DNA of 64,000 nt. Origin: Vibrio sp. JC009 (GTDB lineage Bacteria > Pseudomonadota > Gammaproteobacteria > Enterobacterales > Vibrionaceae). Under the pieces are notes generated by a model. It was not told the DNA's origin, searched no databases, and saw only the letters and a list, made by a program, of their open reading frames with translations. The position numbers and the translations under genes were made by a program. Where the stretch lies: positions 372,001 through 436,000 of the forward strand of contig NZ_CP092107.1 in the NCBI RefSeq assembly GCF_029016485.1, given 5' to 3'. This document shows positions 53,368 through 63,633 of this stretch, one piece after another. The first letter of the stretch is position 1. Each line of letters begins with the position of its first letter.

Positions 53368-56259
53368 ATGACAAACCTACTCACCCAACTTAGTTCCAAC
53401 AAAGAATTTGTTAGCCGCCATAATGGTCCCGCTCCTGCAGAGCAGAAAATAATGCTCGATATCATCAATGCAGAAAGCCTTGAGCAGCTTATAAACGAGA
53501 CAGTGCCTGCCTCAATTCGTCTGCCATCGCCACTTTCACTGGAAGCACCGCTCAGTGAAAGCGATATGCTGGCTAAGCTAAAATCCATTGCCGGTAAAAA
53601 TCAGATAAAGCGAACATTTATTGGCCAGGGTTATTACGACACCTGCTTACCTAACGTTATTCTTCGTAACGTTCTGGAAAATCCCGGCTGGTATACTGCC
53701 TATACGCCTTATCAGCCAGAAATCTCTCAGGGCCGTCTTGAAGCACTGCTAAACTTCCAGCAGATGGTGATGGATTTAACCGGAATGGAGATTGCGAACG
53801 CATCACTTTTGGATGAGGCAACAGCAGCCGCTGAAGCGATGACGCTTTGTAAACGAGCAGGAAAGAGTAAGAGTAAAGTCTTTTTTGTCGCAGACGATGT
53901 GCACCCGCAAACCATTGAAGTAGTGAAAACCCGCGCTGAGTTTATCGGCTTTGAAGTAATGGTTGGCAAGCTAGATTCCCTTGCAGAGCAGGATGTGTTT
54001 GGCGCCCTGCTTCAGTACCCTTCAACCACCGGCGAAGTCCGGGATTTAACCGATATCATTTCAGCAGCTCAGGCCAATAAAACTCTGGTTACAGTCGCTA
54101 CCGATCTTCTGGCTTCCACACTGTTAAAACCTGCCGGTGAAATGGGCGCAGATGTGGTCATCGGCAGTGCTCAGCGATTTGGCGTCCCTATGGGTTACGG
54201 CGGTCCTCATGCCGCATTTATGGCAACCCGTGATAAGCACAAGAGAACCATGCCTGGCCGCGTGATCGGTGTTTCCGTCGACTCTAAAGGCAGCCAGGCT
54301 CTGCGCATGGCAATGCAAACCCGTGAGCAGCATATCCGCCGCGAAAAAGCGACTTCCAATATCTGTACCGCTCAGGCACTACTGGCTAATATGGCCGCCT
54401 TTTATGCCATCTATCACGGTGCAGAAGGACTGAAAACCATCGCACGCCGCACACACCATATGACAGCGATTTTAGCTGCCGGACTTACAGCATGCGGTTA
54501 TAAGTTAACCAACACCAGCTACTTCGATACTATCACGATAGATACAGATTCTGAGACCGAAGCGTTATACCAGAAAGCGCAAAAAGCAGACATCAACCTT
54601 CGCAAACTGGACGGGAAGCTGGGGATCAGCTTTGACGAAACCACGTCACTGCAAGATGTAGAAGCTCTGTTTGCTGTTTTTGGAATAGATGAAAATCCAG
54701 AATCACTTTCTGAAAATATCGCTAAAGATGAATTTGCAGCCATTCCAGAGCAGTGCAGAAGAAGCAGTGAATATCTGACGCATCCTGTTTTCAGCAGCTA
54801 CCGCAGTGAAACTAAAATGATGCGCTACCTGAAGCTGCTTGAAAACAAAGATTTCTCATTGACTCACGGGATGATCCCGCTGGGCAGCTGCACCATGAAA
54901 CTGAATGCGGCGGCAGAAATGATCCCGGTATCCTGGCCTGAGTTCGGAGCCCTGCATCCATTCGTGCCTAAGGAGCAAGCTTCAGGTTATACCGCTCTTG
55001 CTGAGTCACTTAAAACCATGCTTTGTGAAATTACCGGATATGACGCCTTCTCACTCCAGCCTAACTCAGGTGCTTCCGGCGAATACACTGGCCTTATCGC
55101 CATTCAGCGTTACCACAAAAGCCGTGGCGAAGGACACCGCAATGTTTGCCTGATCCCAAGCTCTGCGCACGGTACAAACCCGGCAACGGCCTCAATGCTT
55201 TCTATGAAAGTTGTGGTGGTTAAGTGTGACAGCGAAGGCAATATCGATATTCAGGATCTCTCGGACAAGATTGAAAAACACAAAGAGAACCTTTCCAGCA
55301 TTATGATCACCTACCCTTCAACTCACGGCGTTTATGAAGAACACGTGAAAGAAGTGTGTGATATGGTTCATGCCGCCGGTGGTCAGGTTTATCTTGATGG
55401 CGCAAATATGAATGCGCAGGTGGGCCTTACTACACCTGGATTTATCGGCTCTGACGTTTCTCACCTGAACCTGCACAAAACCTTCTGCATTCCACATGGT
55501 GGCGGCGGTCCGGGCATGGGGCCAATCGGTGTTAAATCTCACCTTGCTCCATTCCTGCCAGGGCATATTGAAAACGGTGTGGAAGGCGACGATTACGCAG
55601 TTTCGGCTGCAGATTTAGGCAGCGCTTCCATCCTGCCAATCTCCTGGGCCTATATTGCAATGATGGGAGAGCAAGGCCTGACAGAAGCAACCAAGGTAGC
55701 CATTCTGAATGCGAACTACGTAATGGAGCGCCTGCTACCGCACTACCCTGTTTTGTACCGGGGTAAAAACGGCCGCGTTGCTCACGAGTGCATTATCGAT
55801 ATCCGTCCGTTAAAAGAAGAAACCGGCATCAGCGAGGAAGACATCGCAAAACGCCTGATGGATTACGGATTCCACGCTCCAACCATGTCTTTCCCTGTGG
55901 CAGGCACCCTGATGGTCGAACCAACAGAGTCCGAAGATCTGAAAGAACTGGACCGTTTCTGTGATGCAATGATCGCTATCCGTCAGGAAATGGATAAGGT
56001 GAAAAACGGCGAATGGCCTCTGGAAAACAACCCGCTAGTTAATGCGCCACATACTCAGGAAGATCTGGCCGCACAAGAGTGGAACAGACCCTACTCCAGA
56101 GATCTGGCCTGCTTCCCGAGCGCACATACAAAAGCAGCCAAATACTGGCCGGCGGTAAACCGTGTTGATAATGTGTATGGTGATCGTAACCTAAAAACTT
56201 ATAACCCGATCCCTGACAGCGAGGACGATTTTCCGGAGAATTTTTGTAGAACTTGTTAG
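53368..56259 (+). CDS. gcvP: Glycine dehydrogenase (decarboxylating), P protein
   Basis: 963 residues, full-length homodimeric type. PLP enzyme that decarboxylates glycine and passes the aminomethyl group to lipoyl-GcvH. PLP Lys704 is in [20 protein letters not shown]-terminal [11 protein letters not shown] and central [13 protein letters not shown] are family-typical. It ends 17 bp before a solo MITE end. No glyA follows; serine hydroxymethyltransferase must be elsewhere. Confidence 0.97.
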   Translation: MTNLLTQLSSNKEFVSRHNGPAPAEQKIMLDIINAESLEQLINETVPASIRLPSPLSLEAPLSESDMLAKLKSIAGKNQIKRTFIGQGYYDTCLPNVILRNVLENPGWYTAYTPYQPEISQGRLEALLNFQQMVMDLTGMEIANASLLDEATAAAEAMTLCKRAGKSKSKVFFVADDVHPQTIEVVKTRAEFIGFEVMVGKLDSLAEQDVFGALLQYPSTTGEVRDLTDIISAAQANKTLVTVATDLLASTLLKPAGEMGADVVIGSAQRFGVPMGYGGPHAAFMATRDKHKRTMPGRVIGVSVDSKGSQALRMAMQTREQHIRREKATSNICTAQALLANMAAFYAIYHGAEGLKTIARRTHHMTAILAAGLTACGYKLTNTSYFDTITIDTDSETEALYQKAQKADINLRKLDGKLGISFDETTSLQDVEALFAVFGIDENPESLSENIAKDEFAAIPEQCRRSSEYLTHPVFSSYRSETKMMRYLKLLENKDFSLTHGMIPLGSCTMKLNAAAEMIPVSWPEFGALHPFVPKEQASGYTALAESLKTMLCEITGYDAFSLQPNSGASGEYTGLIAIQRYHKSRGEGHRNVCLIPSSAHGTNPATASMLSMKVVVVKCDSEGNIDIQDLSDKIEKHKENLSSIMITYPSTHGVYEEHVKEVCDMVHAAGGQVYLDGANMNAQVGLTTPGFIGSDVSHLNLHKTFCIPHGGGGPGMGPIGVKSHLAPFLPGHIENGVEGDDYAVSAADLGSASILPISWAYIAMMGEQGLTEATKVAILNANYVMERLLPHYPVLYRGKNGRVAHECIIDIRPLKEETGISEEDIAKRLMDYGFHAPTMSFPVAGTLMVEPTESEDLKELDRFCDAMIAIRQEMDKVKNGEWPLENNPLVNAPHTQEDLAAQEWNRPYSRDLACFPSAHTKAAKYWPAVNRVDNVYGDRNLKTYNPIPDSEDDFPENFCRTC

Positions 56260-56276
56260 GCTCAAAATTGAAACAG

Positions 56277-56302
56277 GAACAGATAGTTGCTTGGATTGGT
56301 AT
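56277..56302. repeat. Solo end of the 161-bp MITE
   Basis: GAACAGATAGTTGCTTGGATTGGTAT matches the right end of the MITE (GAACAGATAATTGCTGGGATTGGTAT) at 24 of 26 positions; no left part is visible. It sits between the convergent gcvP and HD-GYP genes and reaches to 2 bp from the HD-GYP stop. Confidence 0.7.
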
Positions 56303-56304
56303 AA

Positions 56305-57834
56305 CTAATCCGGGTAACTTTCACGAACAGAAAGGAACTCTTCCCAATGTTCCAGTGCAATATCAACAAGCTCGGGATCAAAGTGTTTGCCTTTCTGAGC
56401 TAATAGTTCTGCCTTTATTGCGTCGTCGCTCCATGGCTCTTTATAGCTTCGCCTGGAGCTCAAAGCATCGAACACATCAGCAAGTGCCGCTATCCTGCCA
56501 GATAAGGGGATCTCTTTTCCCCTTAAATGGTTCGGGTATCCGCTCCCTTCCCACTTCTCATGATGAGTACCTGCTATTTCTGCGGCAATTTTGAGCAGAT
56601 GCCGCTTAGACTTGCTTAATATTTCCACACCATAATCTACATGCTTTTGCATCTCGCTCCATTCGCCAGCGTCTAATTTGCCGGGCTTATGCAGTATTTT
56701 GTCAGGAATAGCCACCTTGCCAATATCATGCAATGGCGAAGCGTTCTGGATTAGCAGTGCTTCCTGTTCTTCTACTCCGTAGTGTCTGGTAATGATTTCA
56801 ATATATCCGGCAACCCGCTGAACATGAGCGCCTGTTTCTTTACTTCTGACTTCAACAGCGTTAGCCAGGTTATATACCAGCTCCTTTGAGGTTTCCTGAA
56901 GATCGCGCATCAGATTCAGATTTTCAAAGGTAAGCGCAATATTGTGGATATAGATATCCAGCAGTCGCCGGTCTAAATCAGATATCGTCCCATCCATGTC
57001 AATATAAAGCAGGCTGGATAACTTACTTTCGTTCGGATTGTAAAAAATACAGGCGTCAGCATATTGCTCAACTTTTTTGTTTTCCAGAACTTCCTGGCAC
57101 CGCTTCGCTACCTTCTCTGGCAAAAAAAACAGTGAAGAGTACGGGGTAATATCAACTGTGCTCTTGGTTGCAATTAAAGAAATCGCTCTCGTTTCATCCA
57201 TTCCATGCCTGTACGGCACAAGAGCATAAAGTGCCGAAATATCAATCTCAAACAAGGAAGAGAACTGGTGAAGGACTGTTGTCGCGTACTCTTTGAGCGA
57301 AGTGGTACTCTGAACTACAGCAGATGCCTCAATAATTTTCCCAAGCTTTTTTCTCTGCTCGCTGATGGCACAGAGTTCTGAATAAGCGCGTAACATTGAA
57401 TACAGCAATGTTCTGAGCTTTTGTGTGGTTAATTCCGTTTTCTCCTTATAGTCATCTATCTCGTACTCACGAATAACGGTATCTTCCGGTGCAACGCCTG
57501 CCTGACCGGTACGTAAGACCAGTCTGGTCATTTGGTTATTCAGTTCGTTCCGGATACACCTGACCAGGTCCAGACCAGCGTGGTCGCTTTCCATCACCAC
57601 ATCGATAAGTGCCATCGCAATATCGTCACGACTTTCCAGTATGCTTTTTGCCTCTATCCCGGTGTATGCTGAAATCAGCTCGAGCTTACGCCCTTTAAAC
57701 ACAAACTGTGCCAGCGCCAGCCTGGTTATCTGATGCACTTCTTTATCATCATCTACCAGAAGTACTACCCAGGGAGGCCCTGTTATTCCTCGCTCATGAG
57801 TATCGCTCGCATTATCACTGGCTAAAAAGTCCAT
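56305..57834 (-). CDS. Response regulator with DUF3369 and HD-GYP phosphodiesterase
   Basis: 509 residues. Receiver about 20-150 with VLLVDDDKEVH and phospho-Asp78 (ALIDVVM). A DUF3369 domain (about 150-320), a GAF-like sensory region, links it to HD-GYP: HD at 369-370 in SPLHDIGKVAIPD and HHEKWEGSGYP at 424-434. All metal ligands appear kept, so it should hydrolyse cyclic-di-GMP. It has no kinase gene next door. It ends at the MITE remnant and starts about 190 bp from tssM. Confidence 0.93.
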   Translation of the reverse strand: MDFLASDNASDTHERGITGPPWVVLLVDDDKEVHQITRLALAQFVFKGRKLELISAYTGIEAKSILESRDDIAMALIDVVMESDHAGLDLVRCIRNELNNQMTRLVLRTGQAGVAPEDTVIREYEIDDYKEKTELTTQKLRTLLYSMLRAYSELCAISEQRKKLGKIIEASAVVQSTTSLKEYATTVLHQFSSLFEIDISALYALVPYRHGMDETRAISLIATKSTVDITPYSSLFFLPEKVAKRCQEVLENKKVEQYADACIFYNPNESKLSSLLYIDMDGTISDLDRRLLDIYIHNIALTFENLNLMRDLQETSKELVYNLANAVEVRSKETGAHVQRVAGYIEIITRHYGVEEQEALLIQNASPLHDIGKVAIPDKILHKPGKLDAGEWSEMQKHVDYGVEILSKSKRHLLKIAAEIAGTHHEKWEGSGYPNHLRGKEIPLSGRIAALADVFDALSSRRSYKEPWSDDAIKAELLAQKGKHFDPELVDIALEHWEEFLSVRESYPD

Positions 57835-58026
57835 TTATACCTCATAAAAACACATGAAGAAGGTTTTGAACATTTGACTTACGATCACCATAAAGAATAG
57901 CAGTAAAAGAAAAACAACTGCGGCCTGTATCGTTAAGCCATAATAATACTGTCTATATTAATAGTAGCAGAAGTAATGCTAAAGAAAGCGATAACTTACT
58001 GGTTAGCAACACGATTTTCATGCATG

Positions 58027-61000
58027 TCAGTAAAGCGTCTCTGACACTTTAAATGATTTAAACAACTCATTGGTAAACGGATTTGTTTCTTCCTCCGAGC
58101 TGATACGGTAAACCATATTGCCACCTTCAAACACAAACTTATAGTCAACGGATACCGGGCTGATTGATATGACGTTTCCTTTTTCTAACAATCTGAATAG
58201 CGCCCATGGCCCGGCCACACTCATACTCCGCGGAGACTGATTATATCCGGCCGGAACCAGAGTAATTTTAGACTTAGCCGAATCTCGCAGCGTGTTTGGC
58301 CAGATAAAGTCCGCTCCATATTTTTGCCCATGGCTATAGACCAGTATCTGACCGTCGACATTTAATACACTTCGGCGTTTATTGTTGCTCAGTTGCAACG
58401 GTTCAACAAAGAAACTTAAGTCTAAAATACCCTTGCGATTAAAAAATGCCTCGCGGATTTTTTCCGCCCCTTCAATAAGCTCGACGATATCTTTTCTGAT
58501 AAGCGACTTCCCGGTTTCATCCTGGCTAACACCCACATTTTCCTGCAAAAAGATGTTCAGCTGATTTTTATGGAAACTTCCCAGAACACCATCCGGTGCA
58601 AAAAACAACTCAAAGTCCTTAAGCGAAACGTCTTTTTTTGATGCAGAAGCGAAGGGATACTTTCCTGCCAGCCTCTGCTGATAATATGTATAAACATCCT
58701 CCTGCCAGCGCAATTCAAGATGCTTGATCGCCTCTTGCTTTACGACATACCAACTCTCATCTGCAAGTTTTGTCAACATGCCATCCAGCGGTGCCGGCAG
58801 ACCTGATGCCACCCGGTGCAATGTATATATAGGATCCGAGTTCATCATCTGAACCCTGTCCTTAGTCGCTTTTAAAGCGGCCATGCCTGCGTCGGGTGCA
58901 TTTTTGATTGTGTTCATATAACTTTTCAGCACTTCAACCAGAGTCAGAACCTCATTGAAGTAGGCCGGTTTTCCGTTCACCGGGCTAAGCAGGCTGGTCA
59001 GTTGTAAAAACGGCTCTTCTATTTTTAAACTAACTGCGTATTTGGCACTTTTCTTCAGCTCCGCTTTAGCACTTTCACTGTCCGGTAATGCCCCATAGAG
59101 TTTCGTGTGTGACCTTAAGGAACGGAGTACTCGCTGCAACGGCTCCATACTTCCGGTCAGGTTATCCAAAACAGTCACTGCGTCGTTAATATCACTGAAA
59201 TACCGGATATCAATATCATTTAAAGCCGCACGCCAGGTTGCCGTATAATCGGCGACGTACAAATCTCTTATCTGTGCTTTAAGCACCTGCTTATCTGCTT
59301 CACTAAATGAAGGCGATTTACTTTGACCAAGTACCCAGGCATCAATTAATGCCAGTTTTGATATCGACTCGGACTGAGGTAGAAAATAGTCGTCAAAACC
59401 TTCTCTTGTCATCATTCGGGGGATTAAAAGCTTATCACTGGCAAGCACCCGCTCTTCAAAAACCACATCAAAGACAGGACCAATTAAATTTCTCAGATTA
59501 ATATCAGGGCCTAACACGGTTTCCGCCGTCAGTTTCAGGCTTCTGTATACCCTTTGATCATTCGGCATTGCGCCTAATTCTGACTGAGCTTTAGCTATCA
59601 CCTCATCATAGGGTTGCATGATCTTTTCTAACGCTTCATCCCCACGGTTACGGTCATAAGCTAAGTCGGTATGCTGCATCGCATAGTCAAGGTGTCCCAT
59701 AAGCTGTTCCTGAATCGACTTCTTACCAGAATAGCCGGACTGCCAGTATTTAGAAAAGTAATCAAGCACATAACTGCTGTACCTTCCACTTTTATCCACC
59801 AACATCCTGTAAACACGCAGTACCCCAAGCTTATCTTCGCTGTTTGTTGTCTGCTGCATTTCAACAATAAGGTCAGCCATTAACAGGGGTAAAAAACGCA
59901 TCTCAAGAAGATTAAGGTAGGTATCTTCAACTTTGGGACCGATGACATGCCCCTGGTACAAGCCAAGATCGGAAATGTATTGGGATTTATCACGAAAAAA
60001 GCCGAACTCTAATGTCGCTTCACGTATTTTATTGAGCGGCTCTAAGATATCGCAAATAGAAGCAACCGCAATCTGGTCAGGAAACTGTTCCTTATAGTGA
60101 TTAACCTTGGTCAGCACCGCATCTGAGCTGAGAATATTGCTCTTGTAATAGCGATGCCAGCTTGCTGTCAGTAAGAAAGTAACGGTGAGGCAAACAGCCA
60201 CTGAAACAGCGATAAGCCGACGCTTTTGCTTTACCAGGCGAAAATTGTCTCCGGCTATGCCAGCTTCACAGAAAATAATCTGACCAAACAGGTTTTCAAC
60301 AAAATACACCATAGAATGTTTCGCATTCTGAGCCCGGTTCACCACATAGGGCAGCCCATATCGCTTTGATGTTACGTCATCAAACGTATTGTTTGGGACA
60401 CCCTGCTGATACACAGATGTGAAATAGACGCCTCTGACCAGAGCTGTGGTAGAAAATTGATCACAGGTAAAGAGATCACAAAGAAAGTCCGCAAGGATCG
60501 ATCTTATACCTGCAATCTGCCTGACAAAGCTGTAGATACCTTTTCGCTCTTCAGAAGAGAGCGGCTCAGAGACTTTTTGTGGTAACACCTTATTTAGCGT
60601 CGCTACAAATCGTGCATAATCGGCATCAAATTCTGCTAACCATTTTTCGGGGGCATCTGCCGAATCCAAGGAAAAGGTAAAGCCGAAAATATCATCTCGC
60701 TGCTTAGCTGAACACTGCCTGAAAAACGGCTCAAATCCATACAGCAAGTCGAGTTTAGTCAATGTAATGTAGACCGGAAGACGTGTTGACAGCGATTCCA
60801 TCATCTCCCGCATCCTTGCCCTCAAAAGGCTTGCATAGATACGACGTTCTGAAGAGTTAGCCTCTGCCAGTCTGGCAATATCCACGGCGATGATCAGTCC
60901 GTTAAGAGGCCTTCTGCTTCTGGTGTTTTCTAACCAGGCTAATAAATTTTGCCACAGCCTGATCTCACCCTGACCATCCGTCTGATTAAGTGCTCCCTGC

Positions 61001-61569
61001 TCAACTAACTGACCACCTGGTTCAATAAGAACCGCATGATTACTGAACCACCAGTTTACCGAACCCTCTTTGCCCCTGTTTTCACTCTTCACGGCACTCT
61101 CAGCCGAATCGAGAAATTTCTGACCCGATCGTCTTATCAGGCTGGATTTGCCATCACCATTCAGACCGATAACCAGATACCAGGGCAGTGCATACAGGTA
61201 GTTGTGTTTGTTAACCTGCTGTCTGAGCTTGCTTCTGAGTGTTTCGAGTTCTCTGTCTTGTCTGTCAATACTCCGTTTAACAGGATCATCTCTTAACTCC
61301 CTGGCTTTTTCTTGTGCTGTCACAAGCTGAACCAGCTTTCTCCGTTGCCTGATCCCCCAAACAGCAACTGCAATGAATGCAGAGAAACAGGTAAACAGGA
61401 CTCTTGAAGAAACAGATGAAAAAGGCTTATTACCAAAGATCTCCAGCCACGGCCCCACCCACCAGACAACCAGGTTAACCACAACAAAGAGAAGTACCAA
61501 CAGAACCTTAAGTGCAAGCGTGAAACTCTGTTTGTTCTTTTTCACCACTTTTACCATTCTATTTAACAT
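58027..61569 (-). CDS. tssM: T6SS membrane complex protein TssM (IcmF/VasK)
   Basis: 1180-residue inner-membrane ATPase-like subunit that joins TssL and TssJ in the T6SS membrane complex. Helices lie near 18-40 and 56-74; Walker A GLNGDGKS is at 135-142; a third helix near 450-472 leads to the long periplasmic part. The C-terminal IcmF-related (TssJ-binding) region ends at SFKVSETLY. GGAGG precedes the ATG. It overlaps the tssA stop by 11 bp. It closes the T6SS unit here; no vasL-like gene follows. Confidence 0.96.
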   Translation of the reverse strand: MLNRMVKVVKKNKQSFTLALKVLLVLLFVVVNLVVWWVGPWLEIFGNKPFSSVSSRVLFTCFSAFIAVAVWGIRQRRKLVQLVTAQEKARELRDDPVKRSIDRQDRELETLRSKLRQQVNKHNYLYALPWYLVIGLNGDGKSSLIRRSGQKFLDSAESAVKSENRGKEGSVNWWFSNHAVLIEPGGQLVEQGALNQTDGQGEIRLWQNLLAWLENTRSRRPLNGLIIAVDIARLAEANSSERRIYASLLRARMREMMESLSTRLPVYITLTKLDLLYGFEPFFRQCSAKQRDDIFGFTFSLDSADAPEKWLAEFDADYARFVATLNKVLPQKVSEPLSSEERKGIYSFVRQIAGIRSILADFLCDLFTCDQFSTTALVRGVYFTSVYQQGVPNNTFDDVTSKRYGLPYVVNRAQNAKHSMVYFVENLFGQIIFCEAGIAGDNFRLVKQKRRLIAVSVAVCLTVTFLLTASWHRYYKSNILSSDAVLTKVNHYKEQFPDQIAVASICDILEPLNKIREATLEFGFFRDKSQYISDLGLYQGHVIGPKVEDTYLNLLEMRFLPLLMADLIVEMQQTTNSEDKLGVLRVYRMLVDKSGRYSSYVLDYFSKYWQSGYSGKKSIQEQLMGHLDYAMQHTDLAYDRNRGDEALEKIMQPYDEVIAKAQSELGAMPNDQRVYRSLKLTAETVLGPDINLRNLIGPVFDVVFEERVLASDKLLIPRMMTREGFDDYFLPQSESISKLALIDAWVLGQSKSPSFSEADKQVLKAQIRDLYVADYTATWRAALNDIDIRYFSDINDAVTVLDNLTGSMEPLQRVLRSLRSHTKLYGALPDSESAKAELKKSAKYAVSLKIEEPFLQLTSLLSPVNGKPAYFNEVLTLVEVLKSYMNTIKNAPDAGMAALKATKDRVQMMNSDPIYTLHRVASGLPAPLDGMLTKLADESWYVVKQEAIKHLELRWQEDVYTYYQQRLAGKYPFASASKKDVSLKDFELFFAPDGVLGSFHKNQLNIFLQENVGVSQDETGKSLIRKDIVELIEGAEKIREAFFNRKGILDLSFFVEPLQLSNNKRRSVLNVDGQILVYSHGQKYGADFIWPNTLRDSAKSKITLVPAGYNQSPRSMSVAGPWALFRLLEKGNVISISPVSVDYKFVFEGGNMVYRISSEEETNPFTNELFKSFKVSETLY

Positions 61570-63001
61570 GAGCTCCCTCCTCTGAAGTTACCTGCCGCTT
61601 CAATTGTTCAACCAAGGAAGGCTCCCAGTCGGAAACGCTCATTGTTGAAATCTGCTTATACAAATCCTGATAACTGGCTCCGGCCAGCGCCCGGAATTTG
61701 CTAAGGTGCATCACCTCAGTAGAGATAAGGCGACAATAAAAATGATTTCTTGGTTCTGTTGCTGACACCAGCATAGAGTCCAGATAAGACAAGGCTTCTG
61801 AGACACCCTGAGCTTTAGCAAGCTTAAATACCTCTTCTCTCGTTTTCTGCCAGTCATTATTTTCAGATGCGGGATGATTGCTCCGGTCTGTTTCCGAAAG
61901 CCAGGTTTTAACCGCATCCGGGACAAATGGAGAGCCGTCTTTAAACTTAAGATGGCCCAGCTCTGGCAGACGTTGTAAAAAGCGACGGGTTTCCTCCGCG
62001 ACCACTAATCCAAGCTCTGCCTGGTTAAGAGCCAGGGCCAGGTTAAAGCTCATTAACTGACCTTCAAACCAGTAAGGCGCGTTGAGCAGGCTCTGTTCGA
62101 TCTTTTTCCATATTTGCAGATCCGGCCGACATGTGAGATCCCGGTACTCTTTCACTTTAGGTGCCGGCATTCCCCGCAATAGCGTATTCATCCCTGTGTC
62201 ATGCTCAGGAGGCGAAACAATGGTGCCCCAACAGGCGTAGCGCCTTATCCGAAAGGGCAATGGCGATAAAAAGCACTGCTCATCCAGCAGATCCGACGCA
62301 CTCAAAAGTGCCTTTTTCAGTGTTTTTGCCTCTACAGCATTAGAAACTTGTGGCTGCGCAGTTAACAGATGACGCCCTTTTTTGGCAGAACTCCCGGAAT
62401 CATTTCTTTGAGGAGTTGCGTCCTTTACGCTTATGGACTGAATCCCTGCCTCTATTTTGCTCTTCACTGACAGCGCGGTTCCGGCGCTTAATTTTTGCTG
62501 AGCAATGGCATCCAGCCACTCTTGTGTTACCACGCCGAGCTCTTTTTGCTCCGCTTCGGTAAACAGAGAAAAGTCCATTTTTTCAAACAGAAGGGAGAAG
62601 CGTTTCACCATCATATTGAAATACTTTTCTTTACCCGGAGAGCCTTTATTTCCGGATACGGGATAGCTGTTATCCCAATAATTTTTTACAAAGATGGTCA
62701 TTAGCTCAAACGACATAATAATCCGTTCAGGTGAAGCCGAATTATGCAAACACTGCATCAGGTAGGCTAGTAGCCGGACATCTTTGGATTTATTCCCCAG
62801 CAACCAGATTACATCCTGCTCGGTGTTTTCCCAGTCAACCCCAGAATGGGCCAGAGAGCCTACCTTCATCATCTGGCTTTCAATCTGTTCAAAAACTGGG
62901 TCACTACCTAATAGCTCACCGGCCGGAGTTAACTCTGATACTACTTTGGCAACATACTCCGGGTAGTCTTGTAACAGAATGTCTTCGCGCTCCTTTACCA
63001 T
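61559..63001 (-). CDS. tssA: T6SS baseplate/sheath cap protein TssA (VasJ)
   Basis: 480 residues from ATG 63001; AAGAGAG lies 9 bp before it. GTG 63007 is too close to that site. The ImpA N-terminal domain (about 1-130) starts the protein, followed by a divergent middle and a helical C-terminal VasJ-type domain (ending KRQVTSEEGAHVK). TssA primes sheath assembly. It overlaps vasI by 7 bp and tssM by 11 bp, so these genes are translationally coupled. Confidence 0.92.
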   Translation of the reverse strand: MVKEREDILLQDYPEYVAKVVSELTPAGELLGSDPVFEQIESQMMKVGSLAHSGVDWENTEQDVIWLLGNKSKDVRLLAYLMQCLHNSASPERIIMSFELMTIFVKNYWDNSYPVSGNKGSPGKEKYFNMMVKRFSLLFEKMDFSLFTEAEQKELGVVTQEWLDAIAQQKLSAGTALSVKSKIEAGIQSISVKDATPQRNDSGSSAKKGRHLLTAQPQVSNAVEAKTLKKALLSASDLLDEQCFLSPLPFRIRRYACWGTIVSPPEHDTGMNTLLRGMPAPKVKEYRDLTCRPDLQIWKKIEQSLLNAPYWFEGQLMSFNLALALNQAELGLVVAEETRRFLQRLPELGHLKFKDGSPFVPDAVKTWLSETDRSNHPASENNDWQKTREEVFKLAKAQGVSEALSYLDSMLVSATEPRNHFYCRLISTEVMHLSKFRALAGASYQDLYKQISTMSVSDWEPSLVEQLKRQVTSEEGAHVK

Positions 63002-63633
63002 TGGCACCGCTCTCTTAATAGCCGAATTTTATTGCTCAGGTCTGTGGTATCAAAATGTAAGCCGTCAGCAAACTCAGCATTTGAGCGAATCGTCGCTTTC
63101 GGTGTTCTAAGCATCTGTTTCATCATATTGATTGCCGGGATCCCCTGAGCAGATGAAAATAAAACGCCCTGATCGTCACTGCGCCAGAGCTGATGCTGAC
63201 TGCCCGCCAGCGAAATTTTTGCCCTGACATGATCCACCCGGTGAGGCAAAGCCAGTTCAATGCGGCTTAAGTGATTAATACAGCTCATAATAAGCAACGG
63301 CTTTTGTTTTGATTTAAAACTTGTTTTCTTGTTTAAAGGTCTTAGTACCAGCCATGCATCATCATTAGCCGGGCTACTAAACAGAGTCCAACTGTCTTCA
63401 GTGTTAGCGGAAAATATCTGTCTTGCTCTGTGCCAGGAGTCGGGATATTTTGCCGGGAGTACCGGTTCCTCCGGTTCAGTCTGAAAGCCAAACAAGCTGT
63501 CAAAACAATGCAACCTCTCAAGCCGCGAACTAATTTGAGAACAGTCATTGCCCTGTCTTATTAAATCTTGAGCATTAACAGGAGAAAAAAAGGTTACAAA
63601 TAAAAGCGGATAAAAAAGTACTCGATTGATCAT
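62995..63633 (-). CDS. vasI: T6SS-associated protein VasI (VCA0118 family)
   Basis: 212 residues from ATG 63633, which gives a signal peptide (MINRVLFYPLLFVTFFSPVNA) and an ATGA overlap with the vasH stop; the upstream GTG at 63660 would hide the signal. TIGR03360-type periplasmic protein found only in T6SS clusters; precise function is unsettled. Cys35-Cys52-like pair (NDCSQI, LHCFDSLFG) and a C-terminal RCQW are visible. Confidence 0.9.
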   Translation of the reverse strand: MINRVLFYPLLFVTFFSPVNAQDLIRQGNDCSQISSRLERLHCFDSLFGFQTEPEEPVLPAKYPDSWHRARQIFSANTEDSWTLFSSPANDDAWLVLRPLNKKTSFKSKQKPLLIMSCINHLSRIELALPHRVDHVRAKISLAGSQHQLWRSDDQGVLFSSAQGIPAINMMKQMLRTPKATIRSNAEFADGLHFDTTDLSNKIRLLRERCQW

